The notes under the pieces are model-generated. The model was not told where the DNA came from, did no database searches, and was given only the letters and a program-made list of their open reading frames with translations. A DNA stretch of 18,784 nt from an uncultured Oscillospiraceae bacterium (GTDB lineage Bacteria > Bacillota_A > Clostridia > Oscillospirales > Oscillospiraceae): the NCBI GenBank assembly GCA_947631675.1, contig CANRMG010000018.1, positions 1 through 18,784 of the forward strand, in the 5' to 3' direction. This document shows, one piece after another, positions 7,113-15,141 of the stretch. Position 1 is the stretch's first letter, and each line of letters begins with the position of its first letter. A program made the position numbers and the translations under genes.

Positions 7113-8261
7113 TCAAAATTCCTCACTTATGGGGGTCAATATACTGGGCACCAGCAGGAACAGGTTGTTGTCCGTGGAGAAGTTGCTCACGCTGTACAGC
7201 ACCAGTATCATGTCGAAATCGTTGTCCAGGGCGTACTGATAGAGGCTGTCCCGGTAGTAGCGCAGGTCCATCAGGTCCACCCGGGAGAAGTTTTTTAGGA
7301 GAAACGGCGCCAAGCTGTCGGAGTAGGAGTCCCGGACGATCAGCAGCCGCGGCCCCTCATGGCCCGTCTCGATGCTCCGCAGAGGGGAGACGCCCCCCAG
7401 GAACATGGAGTATTTGTCCTTCACGTCCAGGAAGGACGTGTCGTAGAGAGGCCCTTCTGTGACGTTTACGCCCTCGTAGCTGGTGACCGTCATGGAACCG
7501 TCATCGGGCACGAAGGTCTCCATCTCGTCCGGCTTCACCCAGGCGAAGCCGGAGGAGGAGTACGTCGTGCCGTAGAAGCTGTCGGAGACGACTTGCCGCT
7601 GGTAATCGGACAGGGAGGGGGCGGGCAGGCCCATGGCCTCGCACAGCGCCTCGTAGCCGTAATAGGCCCCCAAGCTGGTCCAGTGGTGGTCCGTGCGGTA
7701 GAAGATATACTCGCCGGCATGCTCCCGCAGGGCGGAGGAGAGGTCGATATTGATGGCCTCGCTCTCGCCGTAGGCACGATCGATGACTGCCTGCTGGCTG
7801 TCGCAGTCGGCGTTTTCGGGAAGGAGGGAGGCTTCGATCTCCGATGCGCCGGGGATGAGGCCGAAGTAGACGGGTATCTCGCTCTGCTCGGCAAGCTTAT
7901 TGAGAAAGCCCACTTTTGTATCGATGTCCTCGTCGGACGGGGCGGTGAAGCGGGTGATGAGGGTGTCGTCACCGCAGTAAAATACGTCGTTGTTCTCCTT
8001 CTTGCCGCTCAGAAGCTCGCACCGGGCTTTTAAGGCCGTCCAGGTGTCCCGGAAGGCGAACTGATCGGTGGTGTAGCTCTCAAAGTCGGCGGTGAACCTG
8101 CCGTCGAAAAGCGCCCGGAAGGAAAAATCCGGCAGCGTTTGCAGGTATCGGTTCTCCTGTTGGGAGAATTCCACGTCGGGCATGGCGATGTTGAGGATGA
8201 AAAACGCGCCGATGAAGCCCAGAAATACCACCAGCACGGCGATCTTGGCTGATTTCTTCAT
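7113..8261 (-). CDS. DHHW-family (AlgX/AlgJ-like, SGNH-type) O-acylation partner protein
   Basis: Membrane-anchored exported protein of 382 residues. One N-terminal helix (about 7-26) acts as uncleaved signal or anchor and the rest should be outside. The name motif DHHW is at 191-194 in FYRTDHHWTSLGAYYGY, and a GDS-like serine block RDSYSDS lies at 310-316. Together these give the Asp-His and Ser expected of SGNH-type acyl-ester enzymes related to AlgJ/AlgX. The MBOAT gene directly upstream should pass acyl groups across the membrane, and this protein would place them on a cell-wall or exopolysaccharide acceptor. The acceptor is not shown by the sequence. I chose ATG 8261 because GAGG (8273-8270) is then 8 bases away; the earlier GTG 8270 overlaps that ribosome site. 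Confidence 0.88.
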   Translation of the reverse strand: MKKSAKIAVLVVFLGFIGAFFILNIAMPDVEFSQQENRYLQTLPDFSFRALFDGRFTADFESYTTDQFAFRDTWTALKARCELLSGKKENNDVFYCGDDTLITRFTAPSDEDIDTKVGFLNKLAEQSEIPVYFGLIPGASEIEASLLPENADCDSQQAVIDRAYGESEAINIDLSSALREHAGEYIFYRTDHHWTSLGAYYGYEALCEAMGLPAPSLSDYQRQVVSDSFYGTTYSSSGFAWVKPDEMETFVPDDGSMTVTSYEGVNVTEGPLYDTSFLDVKDKYSMFLGGVSPLRSIETGHEGPRLLIVRDSYSDSLAPFLLKNFSRVDLMDLRYYRDSLYQYALDNDFDMILVLYSVSNFSTDNNLFLLVPSILTPISEEF

Positions 8262-8271
8262 AGCGTTCACC

Positions 8272-9672
8272 TCAGAAGCGGAAGTAGAGGAAGGGGTTGT
8301 AGGTGGAGTCCACGAGATAGGCCGTTGAGACCACCAACACCAACCCGATCAGCACCGGCACGGCCACGGCCCGGCACTTTTCCGGCAGTTTTTTGAACAG
8401 GTCCCGGCCCGCCGGGAGGCTGGCCGCGCAGCCTACAATGAGCAGCGCTCCGAACCCAGCGAGATAATATAGGTCCTTCCCGGCGATGAGCCCCGCCTGT
8501 CCGAAGCCATACATGGCCTTAAAGAATACCATGGTCTGGCCCACGCTGGTCTGCTGGAAGATGACCCAGCCGGATATGGCGATGAGCAGGGTGTAAACAT
8601 GGCCTACGAAGCGGGGAAGCCTGTCCAGCCATTTTAAAAGGAACATCTTTTCCAGCACCAGGAAGAAGGCGTAGTAGAGTCCCCAGAAGAGGAAGGTCCA
8701 GCTGGCCCCGTGCCAGAGGCCTGTCAGTGCCCACACGATGAGAAGGTTCAGCATCTGCCGGGGCAGGCCCTTCCGGCTGCCGCCCAGGGGGATGTACACG
8801 TAGTCGCGAAACCAGGTGCCCAGGCTCATATGCCAGCGCCGCCAAAACTCCGTCACGGTCCGGGAGATATAGGGGTAGTTGAAGTTTTCCAAAAACTCGA
8901 ACCCCAGCATGCGCCCCAGGCCGATGGCCATGTCGGAGTAGCCGGAGAAGTCGAAGTAGATCTGCAGGGAGAAGGCGATGGCCGCCATCCACGCCCCGGC
9001 AAAGGTGAGCTCTGAGGCGGGGGTATTGGCGTAGACGTCCCAGAGCATACCCACATTGTTGGCGATGAGGACCTTTTTGGCCAGGCCCACCACGAACCGC
9101 TCCACGCCGGAGGCGAACTTGTCCAGCGTCTCGTGCCGCTCGTCCAGCTGGTCGGCGATGTCCTTGTAGCGGACGATGGGGCCGGCGATGAGCTGGGGGA
9201 AGAGGGCCACGAAGGTGCCGAACTTGATGAAGTTGCGCTGCACATGGCCGTCGCCCCGGTACACGTCGATGGGATAACTCATGGTCTGGAAGGTGTAGAA
9301 GCTGATGCCGATGGGCAATGCCAGGCCCAAGGTGGGGATGTCCACGCCGGGGATCATGCTCAGCGTCTCCGCCACCAGATCGAAGTATTTGAAGAAGAAC
9401 AGGATGCCCAGGTTGAGGACAGTATTGATAATGAGCACCCGCTTGGCCTTGGGCCGGGCGTCGGGAAGGTATCTGCCGATGAGCAGGCCGGAGACATAGT
9501 TGATGCAGATGGAAAGGAGCATCAGCAGGATATACACCGGCTCGCCCCAGCCGTAGAACACCAGGTTCACGGCGAACAGCCACACGTTCCGCCAGCGAAC
9601 CGGGCAGATATAATATACCGCCAAGACCACGGGCAGGTATATGAACATAAAGAGGATGCTGGAAAATACCAT
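8272..9672 (-). CDS. MBOAT-family membrane O-acyltransferase (AlgI/DltB-like)
   Basis: Polytopic membrane enzyme of 466 residues, the usual AlgI length. It begins MVFSSILFMFIYLPVVLAVYY, as family members do. Hallmarks are the block LPIGISFYTFQTMSYPIDVYRG (119-140), FPQLIAGPIVRY (158-169), FDFSGYSDMAIGLG (240-253), FWRRWHMSLGTWFRDYVYIPLGG (276-298) and LWHGASW (319-325). H321 is the conserved catalytic His, and H281 is the second conserved His. It is predicted to move acyl groups, probably acetyl, from a cytoplasmic donor through the membrane to the DHHW partner encoded next. The start ATG 9672 lies 6 bp after the xerC stop with AAAGGA immediately upstream, a rather short spacing. Confidence 0.95.
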   Translation of the reverse strand: MVFSSILFMFIYLPVVLAVYYICPVRWRNVWLFAVNLVFYGWGEPVYILLMLLSICINYVSGLLIGRYLPDARPKAKRVLIINTVLNLGILFFFKYFDLVAETLSMIPGVDIPTLGLALPIGISFYTFQTMSYPIDVYRGDGHVQRNFIKFGTFVALFPQLIAGPIVRYKDIADQLDERHETLDKFASGVERFVVGLAKKVLIANNVGMLWDVYANTPASELTFAGAWMAAIAFSLQIYFDFSGYSDMAIGLGRMLGFEFLENFNYPYISRTVTEFWRRWHMSLGTWFRDYVYIPLGGSRKGLPRQMLNLLIVWALTGLWHGASWTFLFWGLYYAFFLVLEKMFLLKWLDRLPRFVGHVYTLLIAISGWVIFQQTSVGQTMVFFKAMYGFGQAGLIAGKDLYYLAGFGALLIVGCAASLPAGRDLFKKLPEKCRAVAVPVLIGLVLVVSTAYLVDSTYNPFLYFRF

Positions 9673-9678
9673 GTCCTT

Positions 9679-10653
9679 TTAGTCCTCCGTGTCAGTGGGC
9701 TTGAAATTCGCCAGGGGATTGGCTGCCGCAGCCTTTTTCAGCTCCGCGTTGGCGATGTGGGTATATATCTGGGTGGTGTTCAGGCTCTCGTGGCCCAGTA
9801 CCTCCTGAAGCGTGCGCACGTCCACGCCGCTTTGCAGCATCAGCGTGGCCGCCGTGTGGCGCAGCTTGTGGGGGGAGATGTGGCTCGCGTCGAGACCTGC
9901 CTTCAATAGGGTCTTGTGGACCATCACCTGCACCGCGTCCACGCTCATGCGTGTCCGCCGGTTGGAGAGAAATACCGCTTTTTTGTCCGCGGTGGGAATA
10001 TCCTTCCGCACGGCCAGCCAATCGTTCAGAGCCTTGGCCGTGGCGGAATTGAGGTAGACGACCCGCTCCTTGTTGCCCTTGCCATGGATGAGCAAACTGT
10101 CCTGACGGATGTCGGTCAGGTTCAGCCCCACCATCTCGGAAATACGAAGTCCGCAGTTAAGAAACAGGCAGAGAATGCAATAGTCACGTTCTGCATTTTT
10201 TCCCTCCACGGCATTCAGGAGCCGTTGGCTTTCTTCCAAAGAGAGATAGTGGGGGAGGGCCTTTTTCAACTTCGGCGCGTCCAGGTCCTGGACGGGATTG
10301 ACCTTCAACTGCTTCGTCTTTACGGTGAGGTAGCCGTAAAAGCCCTTGAGGCTTGTGATCATCCGGGCACGGGAGGTGGCATTCAGACCCCGGTCCCGGG
10401 AGAGGTAGGCCATGAAGTCATAGACCTCCGATAAGGTCACCTTGCCGTAAAAGTCCAGATCCGCGCCGCGGATGTCCACGTCCTCCAGGGCGGTGTCCCG
10501 GGGGACAAGGTCACGGGCGATGTACAGATACCGGGTGAAGGTCCGCAGGTCCATAAAATAGGAATCCACGGTCCGTTTCGATTGTCCTTTAATGGTGTCG
10601 TGGTATACGAGAAACTCCCGCATCACCTGCGGCGCCTCATTTTGATAGCTCAT
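9679..10653 (-). CDS. xerC: XerC-family tyrosine recombinase
   Basis: Site-specific recombinase of 324 residues. An N-terminal SAM-like core-binding domain (about 8-115) precedes the catalytic domain (about 130-305). All active-site residues are visible: R170 in NCGLRISE, the lysine of the GKGNKERVV hairpin (191-199), H262 and R265 in PHKLRHTAAT, H288 in LGHES, and nucleophile Y297 in TTQIYTH. Family role: resolving chromosome dimers at dif with FtsK, although a mobile-element role cannot be fully excluded. Genes around it are housekeeping, with no attachment repeats, which favours the chromosomal role. I chose ATG 10653, followed by MSYQNEAP. A longer reading from 10734 would run through the promoter. 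It heads the string xerC, MBOAT, DHHW, dut, GyrI-like. Confidence 0.9.
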   Translation of the reverse strand: MSYQNEAPQVMREFLVYHDTIKGQSKRTVDSYFMDLRTFTRYLYIARDLVPRDTALEDVDIRGADLDFYGKVTLSEVYDFMAYLSRDRGLNATSRARMITSLKGFYGYLTVKTKQLKVNPVQDLDAPKLKKALPHYLSLEESQRLLNAVEGKNAERDYCILCLFLNCGLRISEMVGLNLTDIRQDSLLIHGKGNKERVVYLNSATAKALNDWLAVRKDIPTADKKAVFLSNRRTRMSVDAVQVMVHKTLLKAGLDASHISPHKLRHTAATLMLQSGVDVRTLQEVLGHESLNTTQIYTHIANAELKKAAAANPLANFKPTDTED

Positions 10654-10666
10654 AACGATGAACCCC

Positions 10667-10676
10667 CAACATGTTG
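10667..10676. promoter_or_regulatory. Small perfect palindrome at the xerC transcription start
   Basis: CAACATGTTG is a 10-base perfect palindrome placed 1 base downstream of the xerC -10, over the expected transcription start. A repressor bound here would block initiation. Its length makes chance occurrence possible. Confidence 0.35.
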
Positions 10677-10677
10677 T

Positions 10678-10706
10678 ACTATAGCAGAGTGGAGGGTGCT
10701 TGTCCA
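10678..10706 (-). promoter_or_regulatory. Sigma-A-type promoter of the xerC operon
   Basis: Reading leftward, TGGACA (10706-10701), 17 bases, then TATAGT (10683-10678). Each hexamer differs from consensus at one position. The start of transcription should be near 10671, giving a leader of about 18 bases before the ATG. Confidence 0.72.
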
Positions 10707-10720
10707 GTGGCAAAATACAC

Positions 10721-10755
10721 AAAAAATTCGGCATAATTAATATTATGCCGAATTT
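10721..10755 (-). terminator. Terminator of the cwlD-radA-DUF6873 operon
   Basis: A perfect 14-bp stem (10724-10737 with 10742-10755) and loop TAAT, followed in the leftward direction by a run of T (complement of 10726-10721). The stop codon of the last gene (10756-10754) overlaps the base of the hairpin. The stem is AT-rich for this GC-rich region. Confidence 0.87.
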
Positions 10756-11446
10756 AGGGGAGGGCTATGGCGCCGCCAATATCGAATATGAGTCTGTCCG
10801 TCAGGATCAGGGCCTTCTGGCCGTGTCCAGCGAGAAAATCACAGATGCGTCCCTCGTCGGGATGTCCATCCAGTTTTCCGGTGAACGCTATTGTATTATC
10901 ATTAATTTTAAATGACGCGCCGCCGATGAACCCGTGGTCGTATCCTTTTAATTCTATGTAGCCGGCTGCGATGTCCAGCACATCCATCCCCGCGTCTTTC
11001 GCTGCTCTGGAGACGCCTGCGTCCGCCGTGATGATGGAATGGTCGTCTACCATCGCCGCAGTGCAGCGTGTATATCCCTGGTTGACAGGGACAAGCCTGC
11101 CGCGCAACAATGACACCACAGCCGGGTCGACGGTCTTGGGATCATATAATGTATATTCCCCCGTGGCGCAGACGCACAGACCTACGTCCTTGGGATACTT
11201 TGATCCTTGTTCCCGTTCAGCCTTTATGACTGCATATCCCCCATTAGTCAATAGATTAACAATAGTGGGATATACACATTTTGCCGCCACCACATGGCCG
11301 TGGTCGACGAATACGGAAAGGTCCGCGTGGCCCGCAAGCCGGGGGTCCACGTCCTTATTATCAGGCAGCCAAATGGCCTCTATCCCTTGGGCCCCAAGGC
11401 TTTGCGCCAATTCCGGCTCGTACCTCTTCCCTATCAGGACCGTCAC
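10754..11446 (-). CDS. DUF6873 family protein with guanidino-modifying-enzyme (GME) fold, function unknown
   Basis: A 230-residue protein I recognise as the DUF6873 family, related in fold to arginine deiminase/DDAH-type enzymes; no activity is established for it. Conserved-looking positions are GHADL (39-43, H40 and D42), the block GSKYPKDVGLC (81-91), QGYTRC (123-128, C128), IITAD (138-142), GFIGGAS (172-178), GKLDGHPD (190-197) and FDIGG (221-225). Cys, His and Asp residues of the type used by GME enzymes are present, so catalysis is possible but unproven. The GTG start (11446) overlaps the radA stop as GTGA, with GGAG eight bases upstream, so translation should be coupled to radA. Codon use is more AT-rich near its C-terminal end than in neighbours. 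Confidence 0.8.
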   Translation of the reverse strand: MTVLIGKRYEPELAQSLGAQGIEAIWLPDNKDVDPRLAGHADLSVFVDHGHVVAAKCVYPTIVNLLTNGGYAVIKAEREQGSKYPKDVGLCVCATGEYTLYDPKTVDPAVVSLLRGRLVPVNQGYTRCTAAMVDDHSIITADAGVSRAAKDAGMDVLDIAAGYIELKGYDHGFIGGASFKINDNTIAFTGKLDGHPDEGRICDFLAGHGQKALILTDRLIFDIGGAIALP

Positions 11447-12795
11447 AGCGTCTTCTCCACGGCCTCCCGTAGGGTCTTTACATGGATGAGCTCCAGCCCC
11501 TTAGGCGCCTTCAGTTCGCCCCGCACCCGGGAGGGGATCACGCACTGGGTAAAGCCCAGCCGGGCGATCTCGGAAAGGCGCAGGTCCAGGGCCTGGACAG
11601 AGCGTATCTCCCCGGTGAGACCCACCTCCCCCACTGCGGCCAGCTTGTCCGGCAGAGGCATGTCCCGGAAGCTGGAGGCGATGGCCAGGCATGTGGCCAG
11701 ATCGGCGGCGGGCTCGTCCAGCGTGAGGCCGCCAACGATGTTTATATAGGCGTCGCAGGAGTTCACGTTCATGCCGCCCCGCTTTTCCAGCACGGCCAGC
11801 AGCAGGTACAGCCGGTTGTAGTCAAAGCCATTGGAGGTGCGCCGGGCGGCGGAAAAACCGGTGGGCGTCACCAACGCCTGGACCTCCGCGAGAATAGGCC
11901 TGCTGCCCTCCATCACGCAGGCCACGCATGTGCCAGGCACGCCCACAGGCCGGCCCGCCAGCATGACCTCCGAGGGGTTGGGCACCTCCCGCAGGCCCTC
12001 CCGGACCATTTCAAACACGCCGATCTCATTGGTGGAGCCGAAGCGGTTCTTCTCCGCCCGCAATATGCGGTAGCTCAGGCTTCCGTCGCCCTCAAAGTAC
12101 AGCACACAGTCCACCATGTGCTCCAGCACCTTGGGTCCGGCGATGGCACCCTCCTTGTTCACATGGCCCACCACGAAGGCGGTAAAGCCGGAGGATTTGG
12201 CCAGCTGCATGATCTCCATAGCGCACTGCTTCACCTGGCCCACACTGCCAGGGGCGGTGGTCTGGCTGGGATCGTACACCGTCTGGATGGAGTCGATGAT
12301 GACGATCTGGGGCGTCAGGTCCTCGATGGCGGCGATGACGTCGTTGATGTCCGTCCCGGCCAGCACATGCAGGGCCTCCCGACTCACGCCCAAGCGCTGG
12401 GCCCGCATCTTCAGCTGGTGCTCGCTCTCCTCGCCGGTGACGTAGAGGATGGTCTCATCCGGGTCTATGGAGCCGCAGGCCTGCAGCAGCAGCGTGCTTT
12501 TGCCGATGCCCGGCGCGCCGCCGAACAGGACGATGGAACCACGCACGGCGCCGCCGCCCAGCACCCGGTCCAGTTCTCCGATGCCGGTGGAAAATCGCAG
12601 CTCGTCGCTGTCGTCAAGCTCTATGAGCCTTTTGGGCATGGCCCGGCGCACCGGGCGGGCCTTTTCCACCGCCTTTTGCGCGGCAGGAGCCTCCACCAGG
12701 GTGTTCCAGGCCCGGCAGCTGGGGCACTGCCCCTGCCAGCGGCTGGTCTCATAACCGCACTGGGAGCAGAAAAATACGCTTTTTGAAGCCTTCAT
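11443..12795 (-). CDS. radA: DNA repair/branch-migration ATPase RadA
   Basis: RecA-like protein of 450 residues that aids recombination by driving branch migration. N-terminal zinc finger uses C10, C13, C24 and C27. Walker A is GGAPGIGKST (92-101), Walker B VIIDSI (165-170), and the RadA-specific KNRFG motif is at 249-253. The C-terminal third is the Lon-protease-like domain, including the segment around SCDAYINIVGGL. I chose ATG 12795 because MKASKSVFFCSQCGY is the family's usual start. The longer frame to 12999 only reads through cwlD. The ATG overlaps the cwlD stop (ATGA), and the GTG of the DUF6873 gene overlaps its own stop, so three genes are translationally chained. Confidence 0.97.
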   Translation of the reverse strand: MKASKSVFFCSQCGYETSRWQGQCPSCRAWNTLVEAPAAQKAVEKARPVRRAMPKRLIELDDSDELRFSTGIGELDRVLGGGAVRGSIVLFGGAPGIGKSTLLLQACGSIDPDETILYVTGEESEHQLKMRAQRLGVSREALHVLAGTDINDVIAAIEDLTPQIVIIDSIQTVYDPSQTTAPGSVGQVKQCAMEIMQLAKSSGFTAFVVGHVNKEGAIAGPKVLEHMVDCVLYFEGDGSLSYRILRAEKNRFGSTNEIGVFEMVREGLREVPNPSEVMLAGRPVGVPGTCVACVMEGSRPILAEVQALVTPTGFSAARRTSNGFDYNRLYLLLAVLEKRGGMNVNSCDAYINIVGGLTLDEPAADLATCLAIASSFRDMPLPDKLAAVGEVGLTGEIRSVQALDLRLSEIARLGFTQCVIPSRVRGELKAPKGLELIHVKTLREAVEKTL

Positions 12796-13496
12796 GTGAC
12801 CGTTCCTCTCGTGTATTGCAGATAGGAGCCCAGCAGCACTGCCGCCAGCTTCATCCGATATGTCTCCGTTTTCAGGTTTTCCAGGTCGCCGGGATTGGAC
12901 AGGAAACCGCACTCCACCAGCACGGCAGGGCACTTTACGTTTTTCATAAGGTATATGTCCTGACCGATGGGCGTCGCCAAGCGCCGATTGTCCGGGCACA
13001 GCAGAGCCGTCAGATTGCTCTGGGCGGTCTCCGCCAGCTCCTGGCCGCCGGCTACCGGGCCGTAAAACACCTGGATGCCGTGGGGCGCGGCGGCGAGGTA
13101 GTTGTTCTGGTGGATGCTCAGAAGTACCGCACCGGGGGTGTTGTTCACAAGACCCACCCGGGCGTGCTGATCCGCCACCTTCTTGGCAGCGATGGAGGCG
13201 GCGCTGTCGGGGTACGCTATATCCTCGCTCTCCCGGGTCATCACCACATCCACGCCCCAGAACCGGGCCAGAGCCTCCAGGCGCAGGGCGATGTCCAGGT
13301 TGACGCCGCTCTCCGTGGTGCCGTCGGCCGCCACGGCGCCGCCGTCCGCTCCGCCGTGGCCGGGGTCTATGACCAGCACCGGCGGTACGGCGGCCTCTGT
13401 GGCCTTTACATTATTCTGTCCCGCCAGAGCTATGACCGCCAGCAGTATGGCCAAAACCAGCGGATGCCACCATTTTATATGAAAGATCTTCCTCAT
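12792..13496 (-). CDS. cwlD: N-acetylmuramoyl-L-alanine amidase, CwlD-like
   Basis: Zinc amidase (Amidase_3 family) of 234 residues, with one N-terminal membrane/signal helix (about 13-30) and the catalytic domain outside the cytoplasm. Zinc ligands and the catalytic Glu are visible: H47 in DPGHGG, E62 in TTESGVNLDIA, H129 in LLSIHQNN and E195 in VECGFLSN. Size, single domain and context match CwlD, which with PdaA makes muramic-delta-lactam in spore cortex. A vegetative wall amidase cannot be excluded from sequence alone. I chose ATG 13496 with GAGG eight bases upstream; GTG 13505 overlaps that site. A sigma-E-like promoter precedes it. The stop overlaps the radA start by 4 bases. Confidence 0.87.
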   Translation of the reverse strand: MRKIFHIKWWHPLVLAILLAVIALAGQNNVKATEAAVPPVLVIDPGHGGADGGAVAADGTTESGVNLDIALRLEALARFWGVDVVMTRESEDIAYPDSAASIAAKKVADQHARVGLVNNTPGAVLLSIHQNNYLAAAPHGIQVFYGPVAGGQELAETAQSNLTALLCPDNRRLATPIGQDIYLMKNVKCPAVLVECGFLSNPGDLENLKTETYRMKLAAVLLGSYLQYTRGTVT

Positions 13497-13513
13497 GCTG
13501 CCCACCTCAAAAA

Positions 13514-13543
13514 AGAGTATGAGCCGCCGGGGACATCTATTCA
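13514..13543 (-). promoter_or_regulatory. Tentative sigma-E-like promoter of cwlD
   Basis: Leftward, TGAATAGA (13543-13536, containing the ATA core of sigma-E -35 elements), a 14-base spacer, then CATACTCT (13521-13514) against consensus CATACAnT. The -35 match is weak, but the spacing equals that of the spoIVA promoter in this window. Confidence 0.35.
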
Positions 13544-13557
13544 GTCGGTTTATAGCG

Positions 13558-13600
13558 AAAAACGAGGTACGATGCTAGTATAAGCATTATACCTCGTTTT
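13558..13600 (-). terminator. Terminator of spoIVA
   Basis: Outer stem AAAACGAGGTA (13559-13569) with TACCTCGTTTT (13590-13600) and an inner ATGCT/AGCAT stem. Leftward it ends in five T. It lies 19 bp past the spoIVA stop and separates spoIVA from cwlD. Its ends also give T on the + strand, but no rightward gene needs it. Confidence 0.85.
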
Positions 13601-13619
13601 GGCCGTATTGCGCAATAGC

Positions 13620-15092
13620 TTACAGTACGATGCAGATGAGCCGGGTGCCGCCGTCGTTCACCAGCTTCTGGATGGTGTTGCGCATCCGGTTGCGGGCCGA
13701 GGCGGGCATGCGCTGCAGCTTGGTGGTGAGCCCCTCCTCAGCGATGTCATAGAGGGACTTGCCGAAGATATTGGACTCCCAGATGCGGTTGATGTCCCCG
13801 TCAAAGCCCTGGAGAAGGAAGCTCACGATCTGCTCGGAGGCTTTCTCCCCTCCCACCGCCGGGGAGACTTCCGTCTCCACGTAGGTCCGAAACAGGTGGA
13901 TAGCCGGCGCGCCGGCCTTCAGGCGCACGCTGTACCGCCCGCCGCGGCTGACGATCTGGGGCTCCTCCAGCTCCATCTCCTCCGGGCCGGGCATGATGAT
14001 GCCGTAGCCGGTCTCCCTGGCCTGCTCCAGGGCCTCATGGACATGGTCGTACTCCGTCTTTACGCTTTTGAGGGACCGAAGCAGATCCATCAGGTCCCCG
14101 TCGTCCCGTATCTCGAAGCCGGACTGTTCGCTGATGGTGCGGTAATAGAGGGACTGCTCCAGCTCTACCACAGCGCTGGCTGTACCGGCCCCGGCCTGGA
14201 CGGAGCTTATGCGGGCGCTGCCCACAAGGTCGCTGTCCATAAGCGCCTCCGTGCAGCTGTAGGCGTCCTTCAAAGCATTCATGCTCCCGCCGGCCTCCAG
14301 AAGCATACCGTAAAGGGACTGGACCAGCTCGCAGTCCTCCGGCAGCGCCTCCGCCCAGGCTGGCAGCCATATGGACAGCTCCTGCAGGGGAAATTGGAAC
14401 AATATGGCCTCCATGACGGCGTGGATGTCCTTGCTGTCCAGCTCCTGGCAGTTCAGGGCCATGCAGGTGACATCGTACTGGGCGCCGATCTGCTCCACAA
14501 GGGCCATGGCCGTCTCGCTCTCCGGCTGGGCACTGTTGACGATGACGGCGAAGGGTTTGCCGATGTCCTTCAGCTCCCGGATGACCCGTTCCTCCGCGGC
14601 GAGGTAATTCTCCCGGGGGATGTCGCCGAAGCTGCCGTCGGTGGTGATCACCAGGCCGATGGTTGAGTGCTCGGCGATGACCTCTCTCGTTCCCTCCTCT
14701 GCCGCGTGGGTCATGGGTATCTCGTGGTCGTACCAGGGCGTCATCACCTTCCGCTCCGCCCCGTCCTCATAGAGGCCCTCCGCCCCGGGGACCATGTATC
14801 CCACGCAGTCGATGAGCCGGAGCTTGGCGGTCACCTCGGCGCTGAGGGCGAGCTCCGCCGCCTCCTCTGGCACGAACTTGGGCTCCGCCGTCATCACGGT
14901 GCGGCCGGAGCCGGACTGGGGCAGCTCGTCGCGGGCCCGTTCTTTCTTATATACATTTTCGATGTTGGGGAGGACCAGCGTCTCCATGAAACGCTTGATA
15001 AAGGTCGACTTCCCCGTCCGCACCGGCCCGACGACGCCCAGATAGATGTCCCCGTCCGTTCTGCGGGCAATATCTTCATAGATGCTGTCCAC
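13620..15092 (-). CDS. spoIVA: Stage IV sporulation protein A (spore coat morphogenetic ATPase)
   Basis: SpoIVA hydrolyses ATP to polymerise on the mother-cell face of the forespore and forms the base layer of the spore coat. The 490-residue protein matches the usual length (about 490). The start MDSIYEDIARRTDGDIYLGV is typical. Walker A is GPVRTGKST (22-30), a Walker B-like LRLIDCVGYMVPGA segment follows (91-104), and the C-terminus ends GTRLICIVL, the conserved membrane-facing tail. I chose GTG 15092 with GGAGGG (15104-15099) upstream; the frame continues back to 15125 but adds untypical residues across the leader. It is preceded by a good sigma-E-type promoter and by a hairpin that covers the ribosome site, and followed by its own terminator. 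Confidence 0.97.
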   Translation of the reverse strand: MDSIYEDIARRTDGDIYLGVVGPVRTGKSTFIKRFMETLVLPNIENVYKKERARDELPQSGSGRTVMTAEPKFVPEEAAELALSAEVTAKLRLIDCVGYMVPGAEGLYEDGAERKVMTPWYDHEIPMTHAAEEGTREVIAEHSTIGLVITTDGSFGDIPRENYLAAEERVIRELKDIGKPFAVIVNSAQPESETAMALVEQIGAQYDVTCMALNCQELDSKDIHAVMEAILFQFPLQELSIWLPAWAEALPEDCELVQSLYGMLLEAGGSMNALKDAYSCTEALMDSDLVGSARISSVQAGAGTASAVVELEQSLYYRTISEQSGFEIRDDGDLMDLLRSLKSVKTEYDHVHEALEQARETGYGIIMPGPEEMELEEPQIVSRGGRYSVRLKAGAPAIHLFRTYVETEVSPAVGGEKASEQIVSFLLQGFDGDINRIWESNIFGKSLYDIAEEGLTTKLQRMPASARNRMRNTIQKLVNDGGTRLICIVL

Positions 15093-15095
15093 AAT

Positions 15096-15141
15096 GATCC
15101 CTCCAAGGCATGTTTGCTTAAACATACGCCCCGGAGGGATC
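15096..15141 (-). promoter_or_regulatory. Long hairpin that sequesters the spoIVA ribosome-binding site in read-through RNA
   Basis: In leftward RNA the 5' arm GAUCCCUCC (15141-15133) pairs perfectly with the 3' arm GGAGGGAUC (15104-15096), which is the spoIVA Shine-Dalgarno. Pairing continues inward through two G-U pairs and GGC/GCC, then after a 2-base bulge through AUGUUU/AAACAU around loop AAGC. That is about 20 base pairs in all. The 5' arm lies inside the spoIVA promoter spacer, so it exists only in RNA that began further upstream. Confidence 0.75.

Noticed and set aside
10667..10676. LexA box at the xerC promoter
   Set aside because: Firmicute LexA sites have AAC and GTT separated by four bases; here they are two bases apart.
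10654..10734. N-terminal extension of XerC
   Set aside because: The extra residues would be encoded by the promoter and palindrome, and match no recombinase N-terminus.
12796..12999. Longer RadA start inside cwlD
   Set aside because: The canonical zinc-finger start MKASKSVFFC begins at 12795; the extension is cwlD in another frame.
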